In this document: positions 35,510-45,173 of the stretch, in pieces
Numbering within the stretch: position 1 is the first letter of the stretch
Layout: every line of letters begins with the position of its first letter
DNA from: an uncultured Alphaproteobacteria bacterium
GTDB lineage: Bacteria > Pseudomonadota > Alphaproteobacteria > MPNO01 > UBA2964
Assembly: GCA_951812775.1 (NCBI GenBank)
Contig: OX638326.1
Coordinates: forward strand, 632,335-696,334
Length of the DNA: 64,000 bases
Direction of reading: 5' to 3'
Program-made: the position numbers and the translations under genes
The notes under the pieces: generated by a model
The model's database searches: none
What the model was told of the DNA's origin: nothing
The model's input: only the letters and a program-made list of their open reading frames with translations

Positions 35510-36553
35510 CTATTTGTGGTACTTCGCAATCATAGCCCGGGCATCAGCAATCAGCCGATCACCATCAACACCCTTTTTCTTCATGATCTGAATCCAGCGT
35601 GCGATGGCTGGTTTTGCTGCCGCTTTCATCTTGGCGACTTCGCCAGCTGGAATGGTCAAGAAGTTGTTTTTCTTCTTGGACCGCATGACCTTTTCACCAG
35701 GTGCTTCGACATCTTCCCAGTTCTGGCCAGCCCATTTGGCAATATTCTTACCAGACAAACCATCGATCACCTTCTTATGGGCGTTCGACAGCTTTGCGTA
35801 GCTGTTCTTGTTCATCAAAAAGGCAAAGGTTGAGGTGTTCATCCGCGGCTGATCACCAGCGAGTTGAATAAAGTTGCTGGCCAATTCCTGCATCTTGATG
35901 GCTGGCGCGATTTCGAAAGGCAGCATTGCACCTTCGATAACGCCTTTGGACAGCATCTGCGGAATCTTCGGCAAGGGCGCCCCAATCGGAACGGCACCGA
36001 GTGACTTCAGATACCAGCCACCGGCACGGGTCGCGGTCCGGATTTTGAGACCTTTAAGATCACTTACCTTCTGAATCTTGACCTTCTTGGTCATGAACAT
36101 TGATCCAGCATGGTTGTGAAGCAGGATTACGTGATAATCCTTGAACTCATCTTTCAGATGTTTGGCCTGATAGTCCTGAATGGCCAGTGCTGTCGAAAGC
36201 GCACTCTTATGGATGAATGGTAATTCAAATACTTCAAGCTTGGGAAAACGACCTGCCGTGTATCCGGGCAGGGTGTATACCATATCGACGACACCGTCCC
36301 TGACCTGGTCAGCCAGCTGCGGCGGCTTTCCGCCAAGCTGCATGGAGGGGTAATACTGAACTTTCAGTGTACCGTTTGATGCTTTGGCCACCTTCTCAGT
36401 CCAGGGCTTGAGAAAGGTCTTCACCGGATTGGACGGCGGTGGCAGGAATGAATGCAGCTTAAGCGTAACCTGCTGGGCAACGGCCTGACCGCCAAACATC
36501 AGACCAAGGGCAACGGCACCAGCCGTTACGGGCAAAGTCAAAGTCTTGATCAT
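35510..36553 (-). CDS. dctP: TRAP transporter solute-binding protein
   Basis: A 347-residue exported binding protein with signal peptide (about 1-27, GGQAVAQ). DctP marks: FLPPPSNPVKTFLKPW, LKGLKIRTATRAGGWYLKSLGAVP (substrate Arg). The ATG at 36553 follows GGGAG. Together with dctQM it imports an organic acid, probably the substrate of the UbiD/acyl-CoA ligase cluster. Confidence 0.93.
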   Translation of the reverse strand: MIKTLTLPVTAGAVALGLMFGGQAVAQQVTLKLHSFLPPPSNPVKTFLKPWTEKVAKASNGTLKVQYYPSMQLGGKPPQLADQVRDGVVDMVYTLPGYTAGRFPKLEVFELPFIHKSALSTALAIQDYQAKHLKDEFKDYHVILLHNHAGSMFMTKKVKIQKVSDLKGLKIRTATRAGGWYLKSLGAVPIGAPLPKIPQMLSKGVIEGAMLPFEIAPAIKMQELASNFIQLAGDQPRMNTSTFAFLMNKNSYAKLSNAHKKVIDGLSGKNIAKWAGQNWEDVEAPGEKVMRSKKKNNFLTIPAGEVAKMKAAAKPAIARWIQIMKKKGVDGDRLIADARAMIAKYHK

Positions 36554-36663
36554 CGAAATTTCTCCCTTCCGAAATTGGCATGAATTTTTCATGCATTGCG
36601 GCGCAGACTGACACTCTCAAACGAGACAATCAACTGCCTATATCACCGTGTAGCGAGAAAAGT

Positions 36664-37581
36664 TTAACCGGTCAGTTTATTGCTATCCGCGATGCGTTGC
36701 GCGACATAGGCACCTGCCGTCGTATCGGGGTATTTGTGCGGGTTTTCTTCAGTAACACAGCTCGGAAACGTACTCACCGGTGTATCCACATCAGGGTCGA
36801 CGAAGAAGGCGATTGAGTATCGGTCCTTATCACTGATCATTGGCTTTACGCGATGCGGGGTCGAGCAGTACCGATCATTGGTCCAGGTCGCCACTAGGTC
36901 AGCTGTATTCACCACGATAGTATCAGGAATATAAACCGCATCCCGCCAGACACCGTCACGGCCCTGCACCTGCAGCCCGCCAACGTCATCCTGGAACAGT
37001 AGCGTAATGGTCCCGAAATCCGTATGCGCGCCACAGCCAAGCTGTTCTTCGGTTAATTCCTGGGTGATGACCGGGTAATGCAGGTAGCGTAGCGCCGTGT
37101 TGTCACCTTTATGACAGTTGCGAAAGAAATCAATCGGCAGATCAAGCGCAATGGCAAAGGCCTCCATCACGATATTGGCACCCCTTAGAAACTCATCGAA
37201 CGTTATCTTTGCTGTTTCGAGAAATTCGGGTGACGGCCACATTTCAGGCTTGTCCGCATTCTTGTGGACATCCCGCATGGTGAAGGCTTCTTTCAGATCA
37301 GGGGCAACTGACGGATCAAGGCGCTGCAGGCCTGACGGTTGATAGCCGTGATTAATTTCTTGGCTATAACCAGAGAGGTTCTTGATCTCCTGCGGCTGGG
37401 TATAAAACGCTTCGCTGGAGGCAAAAGCATTGGCCAAAACCTCCGGATCAATTCCGAGGTTTTTGACATACATAAACCCTACTTCTGAGGCCGCCCAGTC
37501 AAGCTCAGCAGCAACCTTCTGGCGATCGCTGTCGCTACCATTTTCAAAATTTTCAAAATCTATAATTGGAATATCGGTCAT
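36664..37581 (-). CDS. Isopenicillin-N-synthase-type 2OG-Fe(II) oxygenase
   Basis: A 305-residue non-heme iron oxygenase. Metal and 2OG residues: HTDFGTITLL, TPHRVKPM, and Arg in DRYSIAFF. The N-terminal IPIIDFENFENG is typical of the family (DIOX_N). GAGGTG lies before ATG 37581. It lies between the acyl-CoA ligase and the TRAP genes, so it may oxygenate an intermediate of the same pathway. Substrate unknown. Confidence 0.88.
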   Translation of the reverse strand: MTDIPIIDFENFENGSDSDRQKVAAELDWAASEVGFMYVKNLGIDPEVLANAFASSEAFYTQPQEIKNLSGYSQEINHGYQPSGLQRLDPSVAPDLKEAFTMRDVHKNADKPEMWPSPEFLETAKITFDEFLRGANIVMEAFAIALDLPIDFFRNCHKGDNTALRYLHYPVITQELTEEQLGCGAHTDFGTITLLFQDDVGGLQVQGRDGVWRDAVYIPDTIVVNTADLVATWTNDRYCSTPHRVKPMISDKDRYSIAFFVDPDVDTPVSTFPSCVTEENPHKYPDTTAGAYVAQRIADSNKLTG

Positions 37582-37635
37582 GAGACACCTCGGTTTCATG
37601 TCGGTATAGCCAAAGCTCTGCCCTCAGCGCTTTGG

Positions 37636-39198
37636 CTAATCAGACCAGTCACTGAGTTCAGCGTAGTGATCCTTATAATGCTGCGCAAGCATTGCCCTAT
37701 CGAGCTTACCGCGAGGATTCTTGGGAAGCTCTTCAAGAATGTACACAGCTTTCGGCATCTTCGCTTCCGGTAAACGACCTAAGCAATGGGCTGCAATGTC
37801 ATCCATCTCAAATGCAGAAGCGTCTCGGCAGGAGATGTAAGAAACCACCTCTTCACCATAAATCGGATGGGGAACACCTATGGTACCCGCCTCTGTCACG
37901 TCAGGATGTTCAATCAACACGGCATCGATCTCCAGCGGCGCAATATTCATACCGCCCCGGATGATCAACTCCTTGACCCGACCCGTGATATGAAGATGCC
38001 CGTCTTCATCAAAATAGCCGAGGTCACCAGAGTGATGACCGTCTTCAGGCAATTGTTCAATTGTGCCGTCGGGCATCAGGTACCCAAAGGCCTGCTGCTT
38101 GCCACCGCCAATAATAATTTCACCGGTCTCGCCTTGCGGCAGGCGGTTGCCATCACCATCAACAATGCGAATATCCTGATATTTCTGGGCTGGCCCAATT
38201 GTGCCGATTTTGCGGTCGGCCCCACGATGCGCGGCGGTATTGCCGCCTTCGCTAGAGCCACAGCTTTGCGCCAGCGTAATGCCATAGAACTCTTCAAAGC
38301 TGCGCCACTGCTCATCAAGCAAGGGCGCAGAACTAGACGTCAAAAAACGCAAATGCGGCAGGTCATCACCGCGAATGTCCTGTGGCCGATTAATCAGCAT
38401 ATTAACAATCGTTGGCACCACGAAACCAATATTGGCTTCATAGGTCTTCAGCCAGCCCAAATACCGGCTTTGCGAAAAATGCTTAGCGATGATCGTCGTC
38501 GCACCCGCGACCAACGGGGCACCAAGGCTCATATGCTGTGCGGAAAGCCAACTATAGGAACGGCAATCGAATGTCTTATCCCCCGGCGCGAGCTGCAAAT
38601 AATCCGCCGTCGCATCATAGTTATAATAAGCCGTTGAATGAGTCTGAATGACGCCTTTGGGTTTGGCGACAGTCCCTGATGTATAGAAGATCACACCATG
38701 ATCATCGGGACCGGCGACGGTTTCGATATCATCGTCATCAGAAAGATTGCTAATCTCGGAGAACCACCCCGTCGCCGCGCTATCATCTGACTGCCATTCC
38801 CCGAGCGCAAACCAGTCACCCGGCGCCCCAGACTGCAAATCTTCAAGCCCGATCCCTTCCTGATAAAGAACGATTTTTGGCGAGATGGCCTCAATGATTT
38901 CCGACAGATGCGCCTGATTCATTTCGACATGAACCGTCGCCAATGTCGCGCCATAGCGCAACACGCTGACAAACACCGCTAAATTCTCGACCGAATTTTC
39001 CGCCAGTAGCAGGACCCGATCATTGGCGTGAACATCCCTCTCTTTTAAAAACCGGGCGACGCGATTGGACATGCTGTAAAGCGCGCCATAACTCAGCGAT
39101 TTATCCTGATCAATGCAATGGACATAGGTCCGCTCAGGCCACTGAGCGGCGTTTTCAGCGACAACCTGATGAAAAGATTTGGCGACGTCTTGGGACAT
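37636..39198 (-). CDS. AMP-dependent acyl-CoA synthetase/ligase
   Basis: A 520-residue adenylate-forming enzyme. P-loop IFYTSGTVAKPKGVIQTH, adenine motif QSCGSSEGG, GDLGYFDEDGHLHITGRVKE, the RGGMNIAPLEID hinge and the catalytic Lys in NPRGKLDR are all present. It activates an organic or aromatic acid to its CoA ester. It is 31 bp downstream of the alpha/beta hydrolase and 54 bp upstream of the 2OG oxygenase. Confidence 0.9.
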   Translation of the reverse strand: MSQDVAKSFHQVVAENAAQWPERTYVHCIDQDKSLSYGALYSMSNRVARFLKERDVHANDRVLLLAENSVENLAVFVSVLRYGATLATVHVEMNQAHLSEIIEAISPKIVLYQEGIGLEDLQSGAPGDWFALGEWQSDDSAATGWFSEISNLSDDDDIETVAGPDDHGVIFYTSGTVAKPKGVIQTHSTAYYNYDATADYLQLAPGDKTFDCRSYSWLSAQHMSLGAPLVAGATTIIAKHFSQSRYLGWLKTYEANIGFVVPTIVNMLINRPQDIRGDDLPHLRFLTSSSAPLLDEQWRSFEEFYGITLAQSCGSSEGGNTAAHRGADRKIGTIGPAQKYQDIRIVDGDGNRLPQGETGEIIIGGGKQQAFGYLMPDGTIEQLPEDGHHSGDLGYFDEDGHLHITGRVKELIIRGGMNIAPLEIDAVLIEHPDVTEAGTIGVPHPIYGEEVVSYISCRDASAFEMDDIAAHCLGRLPEAKMPKAVYILEELPKNPRGKLDRAMLAQHYKDHYAELSDWSD

Positions 39199-39229
39199 GG
39201 CGATGGTTTAGCACCGGCGCGGCACCCCA

Positions 39230-40414
39230 TCAACTTTCCGATGAGACGAGGCCATCTTTATCTGCCCGAAATTTTCCACTCTGCGCACCGTTTAACGTGC
39301 CAGATGCCAGCCATTCAATTGAGGCACAGTGCAACACATGGCGCTGAATTTCCCAGGCCATGAAGTGCGACGCACAATCGATCCCGAGGAAAGCTTTGTT
39401 TTCCGTGCCAAGTGCTCCATACAGCTCCACATTGGAGTCATAAAGCCGATCAAATTTCCCCACCATCACCAGCGTCGGAATTTTGATTGTCGCTGCATTG
39501 GCGGCATTCCAGCCCCAATAGGTCCGGCCCGGTGCGCGGAGACATCCCGGTCCCCAGCTAGCCCCAATCTCATCCGTTGCCATACTGGCCGGCCAAATCA
39601 GATCAATCAGCCCTTCTTCAAGCTGCCCGTCACATCGGACATTAGGCAACCACCGTTCGCCCTCACCTACTGCCCGGGTCTGAATGCTCATGGCAACACC
39701 AGGTCCAGGCAGTTTGTTCGGCGGGTCGCTCGGGCTGTCCGCATCGAAATTGGAAGACGCAAAGATCACCAGGCGGTCGACTTTCGTAGGGTTTCGAACG
39801 GTATAGGTACCGGTACGAATACCACCACCCGACCAGCCAATCAGGTTAATCCGATCAACACCACGCAGCTCACATATAAATTCAACAACGCAGTTGATGT
39901 CATCAGTCTCGGAATCACTGGTCACAAGATTTGACCGATGGGTTGATGATTGTGCATCAGGCAATGTGTTCGGAACCAAAACCTTCTGATCAGCGTCGGA
40001 TAAATACCGCGGATCATCCATCAAAGGTCGGCTGGAAAAGCCATAACCGGTCATATCCATCGCGAAGACGTCAAATCCCGCGCGGGCTAAAGCGGACATC
40101 CAGCTATAGTCCTTGTAGTCGAAATCAAAAGCCATTGTGCCGGGCCAATAGCCCCCACGTATCAAGAGAACAACAGGTGCGTTGGCGACGCCGCTCTGCA
40201 CTTTCTCACGGACAAACAGCTGTACTTGTTCGCCGACAATTGCAGGCACTGTCGATATATGGTCGACATGCCGATCTACCGTAATCAGGCCATCAACTTC
40301 TGTGCGCGAAATTTCTTTCATTCGAAATGCTAGCGCGGGTTGGGGCACCCGCATAGGGTCCGCGTTTACACCAGAGTTGACAGTTCTGCCTTTCGACTGC
40401 TCAAAAGAAAGCAT
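39230..40414 (-). CDS. Alpha/beta hydrolase
   Basis: About 395 residues of alpha/beta-hydrolase fold. The nucleophile elbow is GWSGGG (Ser), followed by LVMVGKFDRLYD (Asp) and CASHFMAW (His). A long cap region follows the nucleophile. Start is uncertain: ATG 40414 (GGGAC before it), 40357 or 40321. The first would overlap the divergent glycosyltransferase ATG. Likely hydrolyses an ester or lactone in the pathway of the neighbouring acyl-CoA ligase. Confidence 0.82.
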   Translation of the reverse strand: MLSFEQSKGRTVNSGVNADPMRVPQPALAFRMKEISRTEVDGLITVDRHVDHISTVPAIVGEQVQLFVREKVQSGVANAPVVLLIRGGYWPGTMAFDFDYKDYSWMSALARAGFDVFAMDMTGYGFSSRPLMDDPRYLSDADQKVLVPNTLPDAQSSTHRSNLVTSDSETDDINCVVEFICELRGVDRINLIGWSGGGIRTGTYTVRNPTKVDRLVIFASSNFDADSPSDPPNKLPGPGVAMSIQTRAVGEGERWLPNVRCDGQLEEGLIDLIWPASMATDEIGASWGPGCLRAPGRTYWGWNAANAATIKIPTLVMVGKFDRLYDSNVELYGALGTENKAFLGIDCASHFMAWEIQRHVLHCASIEWLASGTLNGAQSGKFRADKDGLVSSES

Positions 40415-41612
40415 GACGACGTCCCAATCAATCTTAATCACGACCATCCCACCTTTGACGGGAGGTGTTCCAGACAAGGCCCGAATTCTGGTCAACCACC
40501 TTCGTGATCTGGGGCACGATGTAACGGTTGCCCATTACGCAACATTGAGTGATTACCGGGACCTGGTCGTTCCCAGCTGGCACACCCTATCCGGGAGGAA
40601 ACCTGGACGACGCGAGGGTGTTTGTTTCGATGATGTCCCATGCATTGCGGTAGGCTGCCGTTTGCCCGAACTTGAGTTCCCTTATTATTTTCCTTCTAAA
40701 CACTGGCGCGATTTAGTCGACAAATACGACCGCCATATCGTGATAACCGGGACCGTTCTCACCGCCTATAGCCTGGCAAAATCAGGTCAGCCGCATCTGG
40801 TCTGGTGCGCCAGTACGATGATCGAAGATCGTATTGATCGTCGCCGCAGAATGGTTCTACCCCGTCGACTGTTTGATTGCCTTATCGTGTCACCGATCCT
40901 GAGGCTCATGGAAAAGACAATATTAAATGGCTCCGGTCAGTTCATGGGTGTCAGCAATTATACGAAAAGAACGCTGGTCGCCGCCGGGGCATCAGCCGAC
41001 CGAGTAGATGTAACCCCGATACCGGTTGACCTCGAAGGATTTAAGCCGCCTGCAACGCCCGCGCCATCCGGCACCATCGGGTTTGCCGGGCGTCCAGAAG
41101 ATGATCGAAAGAACCTGCCGCTGCTCTTTCACGCCCTCAAGCTGTTACGAGATCAAGGAAAAACGATCTCTCTCAAACTCACCGGCGATCCATCAGAGAA
41201 ATTGAGAAGCCAGATTGCCGAATTGAACCTGCACGATCACATCAGCTGGACAGGCTGGCTTGCCCAGGAGGAATTGCCCGATTTCTATCAGGGGCTCGAT
41301 GTGTTTGTGATCCCGTCATTTCAGGAAGGGCTGAATATTGCCGGATTACAGGCTATGGCTACCGGCGTTCCAGTTATTTCCACGCGCTGTGGCGGCCCGG
41401 AAGATTACGTTATAAATGGTAAAACTGGACGGCTGGTTGAGAGCACTGCCGAAGAGATGGCCATTGCTATCGCAACCCTCATCGAAGACAGGGAAGAACG
41501 CCAGTGGCTGGGCCAAAACGCGCGACAATTTGTCGAACAGAATTACAGCTTCGAGCAGTTCAAAGACTGTCTGTCTATAGGTTGGGAAAAGGTCTGGGGC
41601 GATCGTCCGTAA
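40413..41612 (+). CDS. Family 4 glycosyltransferase
   Basis: A 399-residue GT-B glycosyltransferase. TTIPPLTGGVPDKARILVNH is the N-terminal loop, HYRP-like region HISWTGW, and PSFQEGLNIAGLQAMATGVP is the EX7E nucleotide-sugar motif (Glu-x7-Glu is changed at the second position). The ATG at 40413 fits the family; longer readings are non-conserved. Nearest glycan genes are 26 kb away, so it is isolated here. Confidence 0.85.
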   Translation: MTTSQSILITTIPPLTGGVPDKARILVNHLRDLGHDVTVAHYATLSDYRDLVVPSWHTLSGRKPGRREGVCFDDVPCIAVGCRLPELEFPYYFPSKHWRDLVDKYDRHIVITGTVLTAYSLAKSGQPHLVWCASTMIEDRIDRRRRMVLPRRLFDCLIVSPILRLMEKTILNGSGQFMGVSNYTKRTLVAAGASADRVDVTPIPVDLEGFKPPATPAPSGTIGFAGRPEDDRKNLPLLFHALKLLRDQGKTISLKLTGDPSEKLRSQIAELNLHDHISWTGWLAQEELPDFYQGLDVFVIPSFQEGLNIAGLQAMATGVPVISTRCGGPEDYVINGKTGRLVESTAEEMAIAIATLIEDREERQWLGQNARQFVEQNYSFEQFKDCLSIGWEKVWGDRP

Positions 41613-41618
41613 TCAGGG

Positions 41619-42980
41619 TCAGGCCGAACGCTTTGGCGACTCTTTTTCGGATTCTTCGACCTGAATATTTCGGCATTCAACACGCGTTGCGGTCAACGGG
41701 CGTCTCATGGATTCTGGCGCAATTCCGGTTTTCAAAGCCGTCATGACGCCCACCGCTTCCCAGTAATTTTCTACGATATGCAGCTGCCCGGGTGCCCAGG
41801 GCAAAGAGCACAAATCATTCTGCATCAAATTTTCGTTTTCGCGGACGGCAATAACGGGAATGCCTTGCTCGAGCGCTGCTAGAGTTGGCAGACCAATACA
41901 TTTATCGGGCATCACCAGACAGGAGACATCGGCCGCTGTTAAAATGCCGGGTTCCCGCATGGCATCAACATCTGTGATAATGCGTGGGCTACGCTGCAGG
42001 CCTTTCAACATGCATTGTAGAAATGTCAGTGAAGCAGCTTCGGCGGCGAGACGGGGGCCCACTCTGCCAAGATCAAAATTGGCGACCGTAAAATTCTCTA
42101 ACATGGGCGAATGAGCCGTCGGCACGTCATACAATACAGACAGCGCATGGGTCAGCATCGCTTCCACACCACCCCATGGGTTGGTCATACCCCCATCGCT
42201 GTGGAAATACGCTTCGTGATATTCCTCGGAGCATTCGATCACGGAAGCAATGGCGACCGCGTCGAATTCTCCGGCAAATTCCTCGAGAACAGTCTGTACA
42301 CGATCCAGCCCGGTCACCTGACCGGCCGCTCTGCCAGATTCCGTAAAGTTCGCCGACATCTTTAAAGGCGGATTGAGTTTGACCACTGCCGGGCAATCAA
42401 ACCCGTACGTCGCCCGGGCCGCGCTTATCGCATTGATCGTGTCATTGGCAAACATCTCAATCTCATGTTCATCAATGATCACGAGAACCCGGTTCGCTCG
42501 CACCGGCTGTAACCCGGCGGTTCCCATAAGCAGGCGCGCGATAGAGCTGCCCTCCACGTAAAGCGCGTTTTCAGGCATCTCGTTGAGGTCGGACGCATTG
42601 ACGACATTGGGGTGCAGGATCAGCCGATCACACACTTCGGAAATGACACGTGCCGCTGGCGTCGCATCACCCGCATGCCCCCCTATCTCCGAGCCAATAC
42701 CGGTCGGGACAATGAAAACGGCATTAAAATCATCTGTACGTTCGACACTGCGCGGAATGAAATCAAACAGGCCGCGTGGCGCTTCGCCATCGCCGACATC
42801 TTTGTCCTCCAGGACACCCAATTCGCATTGATAGTGGACATCGTCCAGTCGACTCATTGCAAAACGTACCGGGATGGCGCCCGCCTTCGCGGACAATTCA
42901 TCGGCATTACGTAAATGGGCGATCAGATCGCGATGACCCGGCGACGCCGGAACGAGTATCTCTTTTTCGGTCAGCTTCAC
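41619..42980 (-). CDS. DUF3326 family protein
   Basis: A 453-residue soluble protein of a widely distributed uncharacterised family. Characteristic pieces are FIVPTGIGSEIGGHAGDATP, HPNVVNASDLNEMPENALYVEG and AHSPMLE. It is the last gene of an operon of DUF350, DUF1190, glutathionylspermidine-synthase-like and AdoMet-decarboxylase-like genes, 10 bp from the last. A role in metabolism of the polyamine-type product is an inference. Confidence 0.82.
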   Translation of the reverse strand: MKLTEKEILVPASPGHRDLIAHLRNADELSAKAGAIPVRFAMSRLDDVHYQCELGVLEDKDVGDGEAPRGLFDFIPRSVERTDDFNAVFIVPTGIGSEIGGHAGDATPAARVISEVCDRLILHPNVVNASDLNEMPENALYVEGSSIARLLMGTAGLQPVRANRVLVIIDEHEIEMFANDTINAISAARATYGFDCPAVVKLNPPLKMSANFTESGRAAGQVTGLDRVQTVLEEFAGEFDAVAIASVIECSEEYHEAYFHSDGGMTNPWGGVEAMLTHALSVLYDVPTAHSPMLENFTVANFDLGRVGPRLAAEAASLTFLQCMLKGLQRSPRIITDVDAMREPGILTAADVSCLVMPDKCIGLPTLAALEQGIPVIAVRENENLMQNDLCSLPWAPGQLHIVENYWEAVGVMTALKTGIAPESMRRPLTATRVECRNIQVEESEKESPKRSA

Positions 42981-42990
42981 GGGCGACTCC

Positions 42991-43362
42991 TCACACGCGT
43001 TCTATAAAGCGGGCTGAACACTCAGTGCTCCTGAACCACTCAATGGAAAATTCTTCAGCCACTTTCGGATCGAATGCCTTGCACGAGAACATGTTGATAT
43101 AGACCGCTTCCAGCTGATCCAGTGCATGGATAACAATGGAACTCGTCAGAATAAACTGAACCGCCGACGTTCCCTGAGTGTGCGGTGATGTTTGTTTGTC
43201 TTCTTCTGGAACACCAATGTCGTCCCAGAAATGCAGGTCTTCTCGCTGCATATCAATTAGCACACATAATTTTTCGAAATAGGCGCTAATGCTCTCACGC
43301 GTGAAGGTTGCCGGATCACAACCATGCATATCGAGAATCAATTCAACGCCATACTTTTCCAT
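42991..43362 (-). CDS. S-adenosylmethionine decarboxylase-like protein
   Basis: A 123-residue protein of the bacterial AdoMetDC size. The pyruvoyl-forming Ser and neighbours are retained in LTSSIVIHALDQL (Ser74/75, His79), and the active Cys in MFSCKAFD (Cys94). The residue before the cleavage Ser is Thr rather than Glu, and the following residue is Ser rather than His, so self-processing needs checking. GGAG precedes ATG 43362. Its operon with a glutathionylspermidine-synthase-like ATP-grasp suggests aminopropylation of a small product. Confidence 0.75.
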   Translation of the reverse strand: MEKYGVELILDMHGCDPATFTRESISAYFEKLCVLIDMQREDLHFWDDIGVPEEDKQTSPHTQGTSAVQFILTSSIVIHALDQLEAVYINMFSCKAFDPKVAEEFSIEWFRSTECSARFIERV

Positions 43363-43423
43363 CTTCGCTCCGATAATGCGTGCTGTTTAATGTGGCGGAG
43401 AATTACACCCGTCCCCTGACCCG

Positions 43424-44584
43424 TCAATCGAGTATCACGTGCGGCACGAAGTTGGCCTCTGTCCCGGTAATAAGTGTCCGGTCCTCGCGAATGCCCATGC
43501 CAACCGCCTTGCTGGCAATCATCCAGCATCCGATCAATGGGAAGCCGCCGTCAAAGTCGGGGAGCGGGTGAAATGCCTGCAAAATGTGATCCTGACTGCC
43601 ATAGGGCCCCTCACGCGACGTTTCAATTTCACCGTCGCAATAAATCTCGACATTGGCGCCCTGCCGTCCCAACAAAGGCTTGCGAACATAAGTCTCACCC
43701 AATGAGTCCGCTGCCGGGTCGTCTTCAAAAAACGCCGGTAATAGATTCGGATGGCCTTCAAACACTTCCCACAGGATAGCCAGCAACCCCTTATTTGACA
43801 GGATGGAACGCCAAGCCGGTTCGATAAACCGCGCACCGCTTGCTGATACATGGGCGCCGAACTCTTCGGCCAAGATCCATTCCCAGGGGTAGAGCTTAAA
43901 CAAGGTTGAAATGGGTTTGTCATCCAGGTCAGTGAAATGACCGTCCTCGCTGATGCCGATATCCTCCATCGCCAGAACATTGGTTAGAAGCCCCGCCTCC
44001 CGGGCGCACTCACCGATATAGTCCAACGTTCCCTTATCGTCCTCGACGTCTTGATTACTGGCGAGATGCAGAACGCTGTTAATTCCAAGATGAGGAAAGG
44101 ATTCAACGATCTTTTCGTGAATCTCATTGAATTGGTCGCATCTCGCGGGCAGCAGACCTTCTTTTTCGGCTTCTTCAAGCCATGCCCATTGAAACACCGC
44201 GGATTCATACAACGTCGTCGGTGTGTCAGCGTTGTATTCAAGAAGTTTCGCCGGACCCGTCCCGTCATAGGAAAAATCCATGCGGCCATAGAGGTTACGC
44301 TCCTGATTTTGCCAACTGTCGGCGATCAAGTCCCAATGCTGTCTTGCTACGCCAAGCCGCTGAAGAACTGTCTCGTCTTCCATCGCACGCGCGATGACGT
44401 CGAAGCAGAGATTCTCGATTTCCTCAGCAGGCGCTGCGATATCCTCGTTGATCTGTTGCTCACTGAACTGGTAGTAGCCAGTCTCGTCCCAGAACGGCAC
44501 ACCTTCACCAGCACGAAATTCAAATTCATGCCGGGCGGCTGCATCCGCCAACCCCGACCGTTCTTTGACGGCGTTACGCTTCAT
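43424..44584 (-). CDS. Glutathionylspermidine synthase-like ATP-grasp ligase
   Basis: A 386-residue ATP-grasp enzyme of the GSP-synthase/YgiC/YjfC family. RMDFSYDGTGPAKLLEYNADTP is the signature, KLYPWEW and VRKPLLGRQGANVEIY form the ATP site, and LIGCWMIASKAVGMGIRED ends the fold. Length matches YgiC, which lacks the amidase domain of GSP synthase. It would ligate an amine to a carboxylate. Start ATG 44584 is the first in frame. Confidence 0.88.
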   Translation of the reverse strand: MKRNAVKERSGLADAAARHEFEFRAGEGVPFWDETGYYQFSEQQINEDIAAPAEEIENLCFDVIARAMEDETVLQRLGVARQHWDLIADSWQNQERNLYGRMDFSYDGTGPAKLLEYNADTPTTLYESAVFQWAWLEEAEKEGLLPARCDQFNEIHEKIVESFPHLGINSVLHLASNQDVEDDKGTLDYIGECAREAGLLTNVLAMEDIGISEDGHFTDLDDKPISTLFKLYPWEWILAEEFGAHVSASGARFIEPAWRSILSNKGLLAILWEVFEGHPNLLPAFFEDDPAADSLGETYVRKPLLGRQGANVEIYCDGEIETSREGPYGSQDHILQAFHPLPDFDGGFPLIGCWMIASKAVGMGIREDRTLITGTEANFVPHVILD

Positions 44585-44615
44585 TGGACACTACTGACGT
44601 AGAAAAAATTAGTCT

Positions 44616-45158
44616 TCAGGTTGCCGCTGAGCCAAAACGACGTCCGGACGATCCAAAACCACCACGTGAACGTGTCGATGCTTTTGCTGTTGGGCGTGCC
44701 ATCGAAGATTTCGCGACACGGGTTCGACCAGTAGACGTACCTGCGTTTCTGTTGTCTGCGGTTCGGAAGGTCCCTGGATTGCTGCGGGTCCGGTAGAGCG
44801 GCTGGGCATTGCCATAACCACGCCCGCCAATCATTGACCCCATCATGTAACCCATCATCAGGGGCATAAACATCGAGCTGCCGGTTGAGGTCGTTTGTGG
44901 TGCTTTTTCACAACGCGCCGCCCCGAATTCTGTTTCACATTCTTTTTGGGACGCAAATTTTGGGGCTACGGCTGCGTGCTGCTGTTGCGCGGCTGCGAAG
45001 TTCTTTTCGCAATCTGAACGCACCATATTGATATCGGCGAGGCATTGCTGGAGCGTTTCGTAAACCGCTGCATCCTCTTTTGGCTCCTCACGTGTGGTAA
45101 ACCAAATTGCGCCTGCTGCTGCGAGCGCGAGGATTGAAACCGAAGTTAGATTATTCAT
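44616..45158 (-). CDS. DUF1190 (YgiB/YjfM-like) membrane-anchored protein
   Basis: A 180-residue protein with an N-terminal hydrophobic anchor (SVSILALAAAGAIWFTT), then a Cys-containing helical part (QQCLADINMVRSDCEKNF, SQKECETEFGAARCE), a Met/Gly stretch, and an Arg/Ser/Gly-rich tail. This architecture is that of YgiB, which in E. coli lies beside ygiC. It co-occurs with the ATP-grasp gene downstream, 31 bp apart. Function not known. Confidence 0.82.
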   Translation of the reverse strand: MNNLTSVSILALAAAGAIWFTTREEPKEDAAVYETLQQCLADINMVRSDCEKNFAAAQQQHAAVAPKFASQKECETEFGAARCEKAPQTTSTGSSMFMPLMMGYMMGSMIGGRGYGNAQPLYRTRSNPGTFRTADNRNAGTSTGRTRVAKSSMARPTAKASTRSRGGFGSSGRRFGSAAT

Positions 45159-45173
45159 CTCATCATCTCCAAA

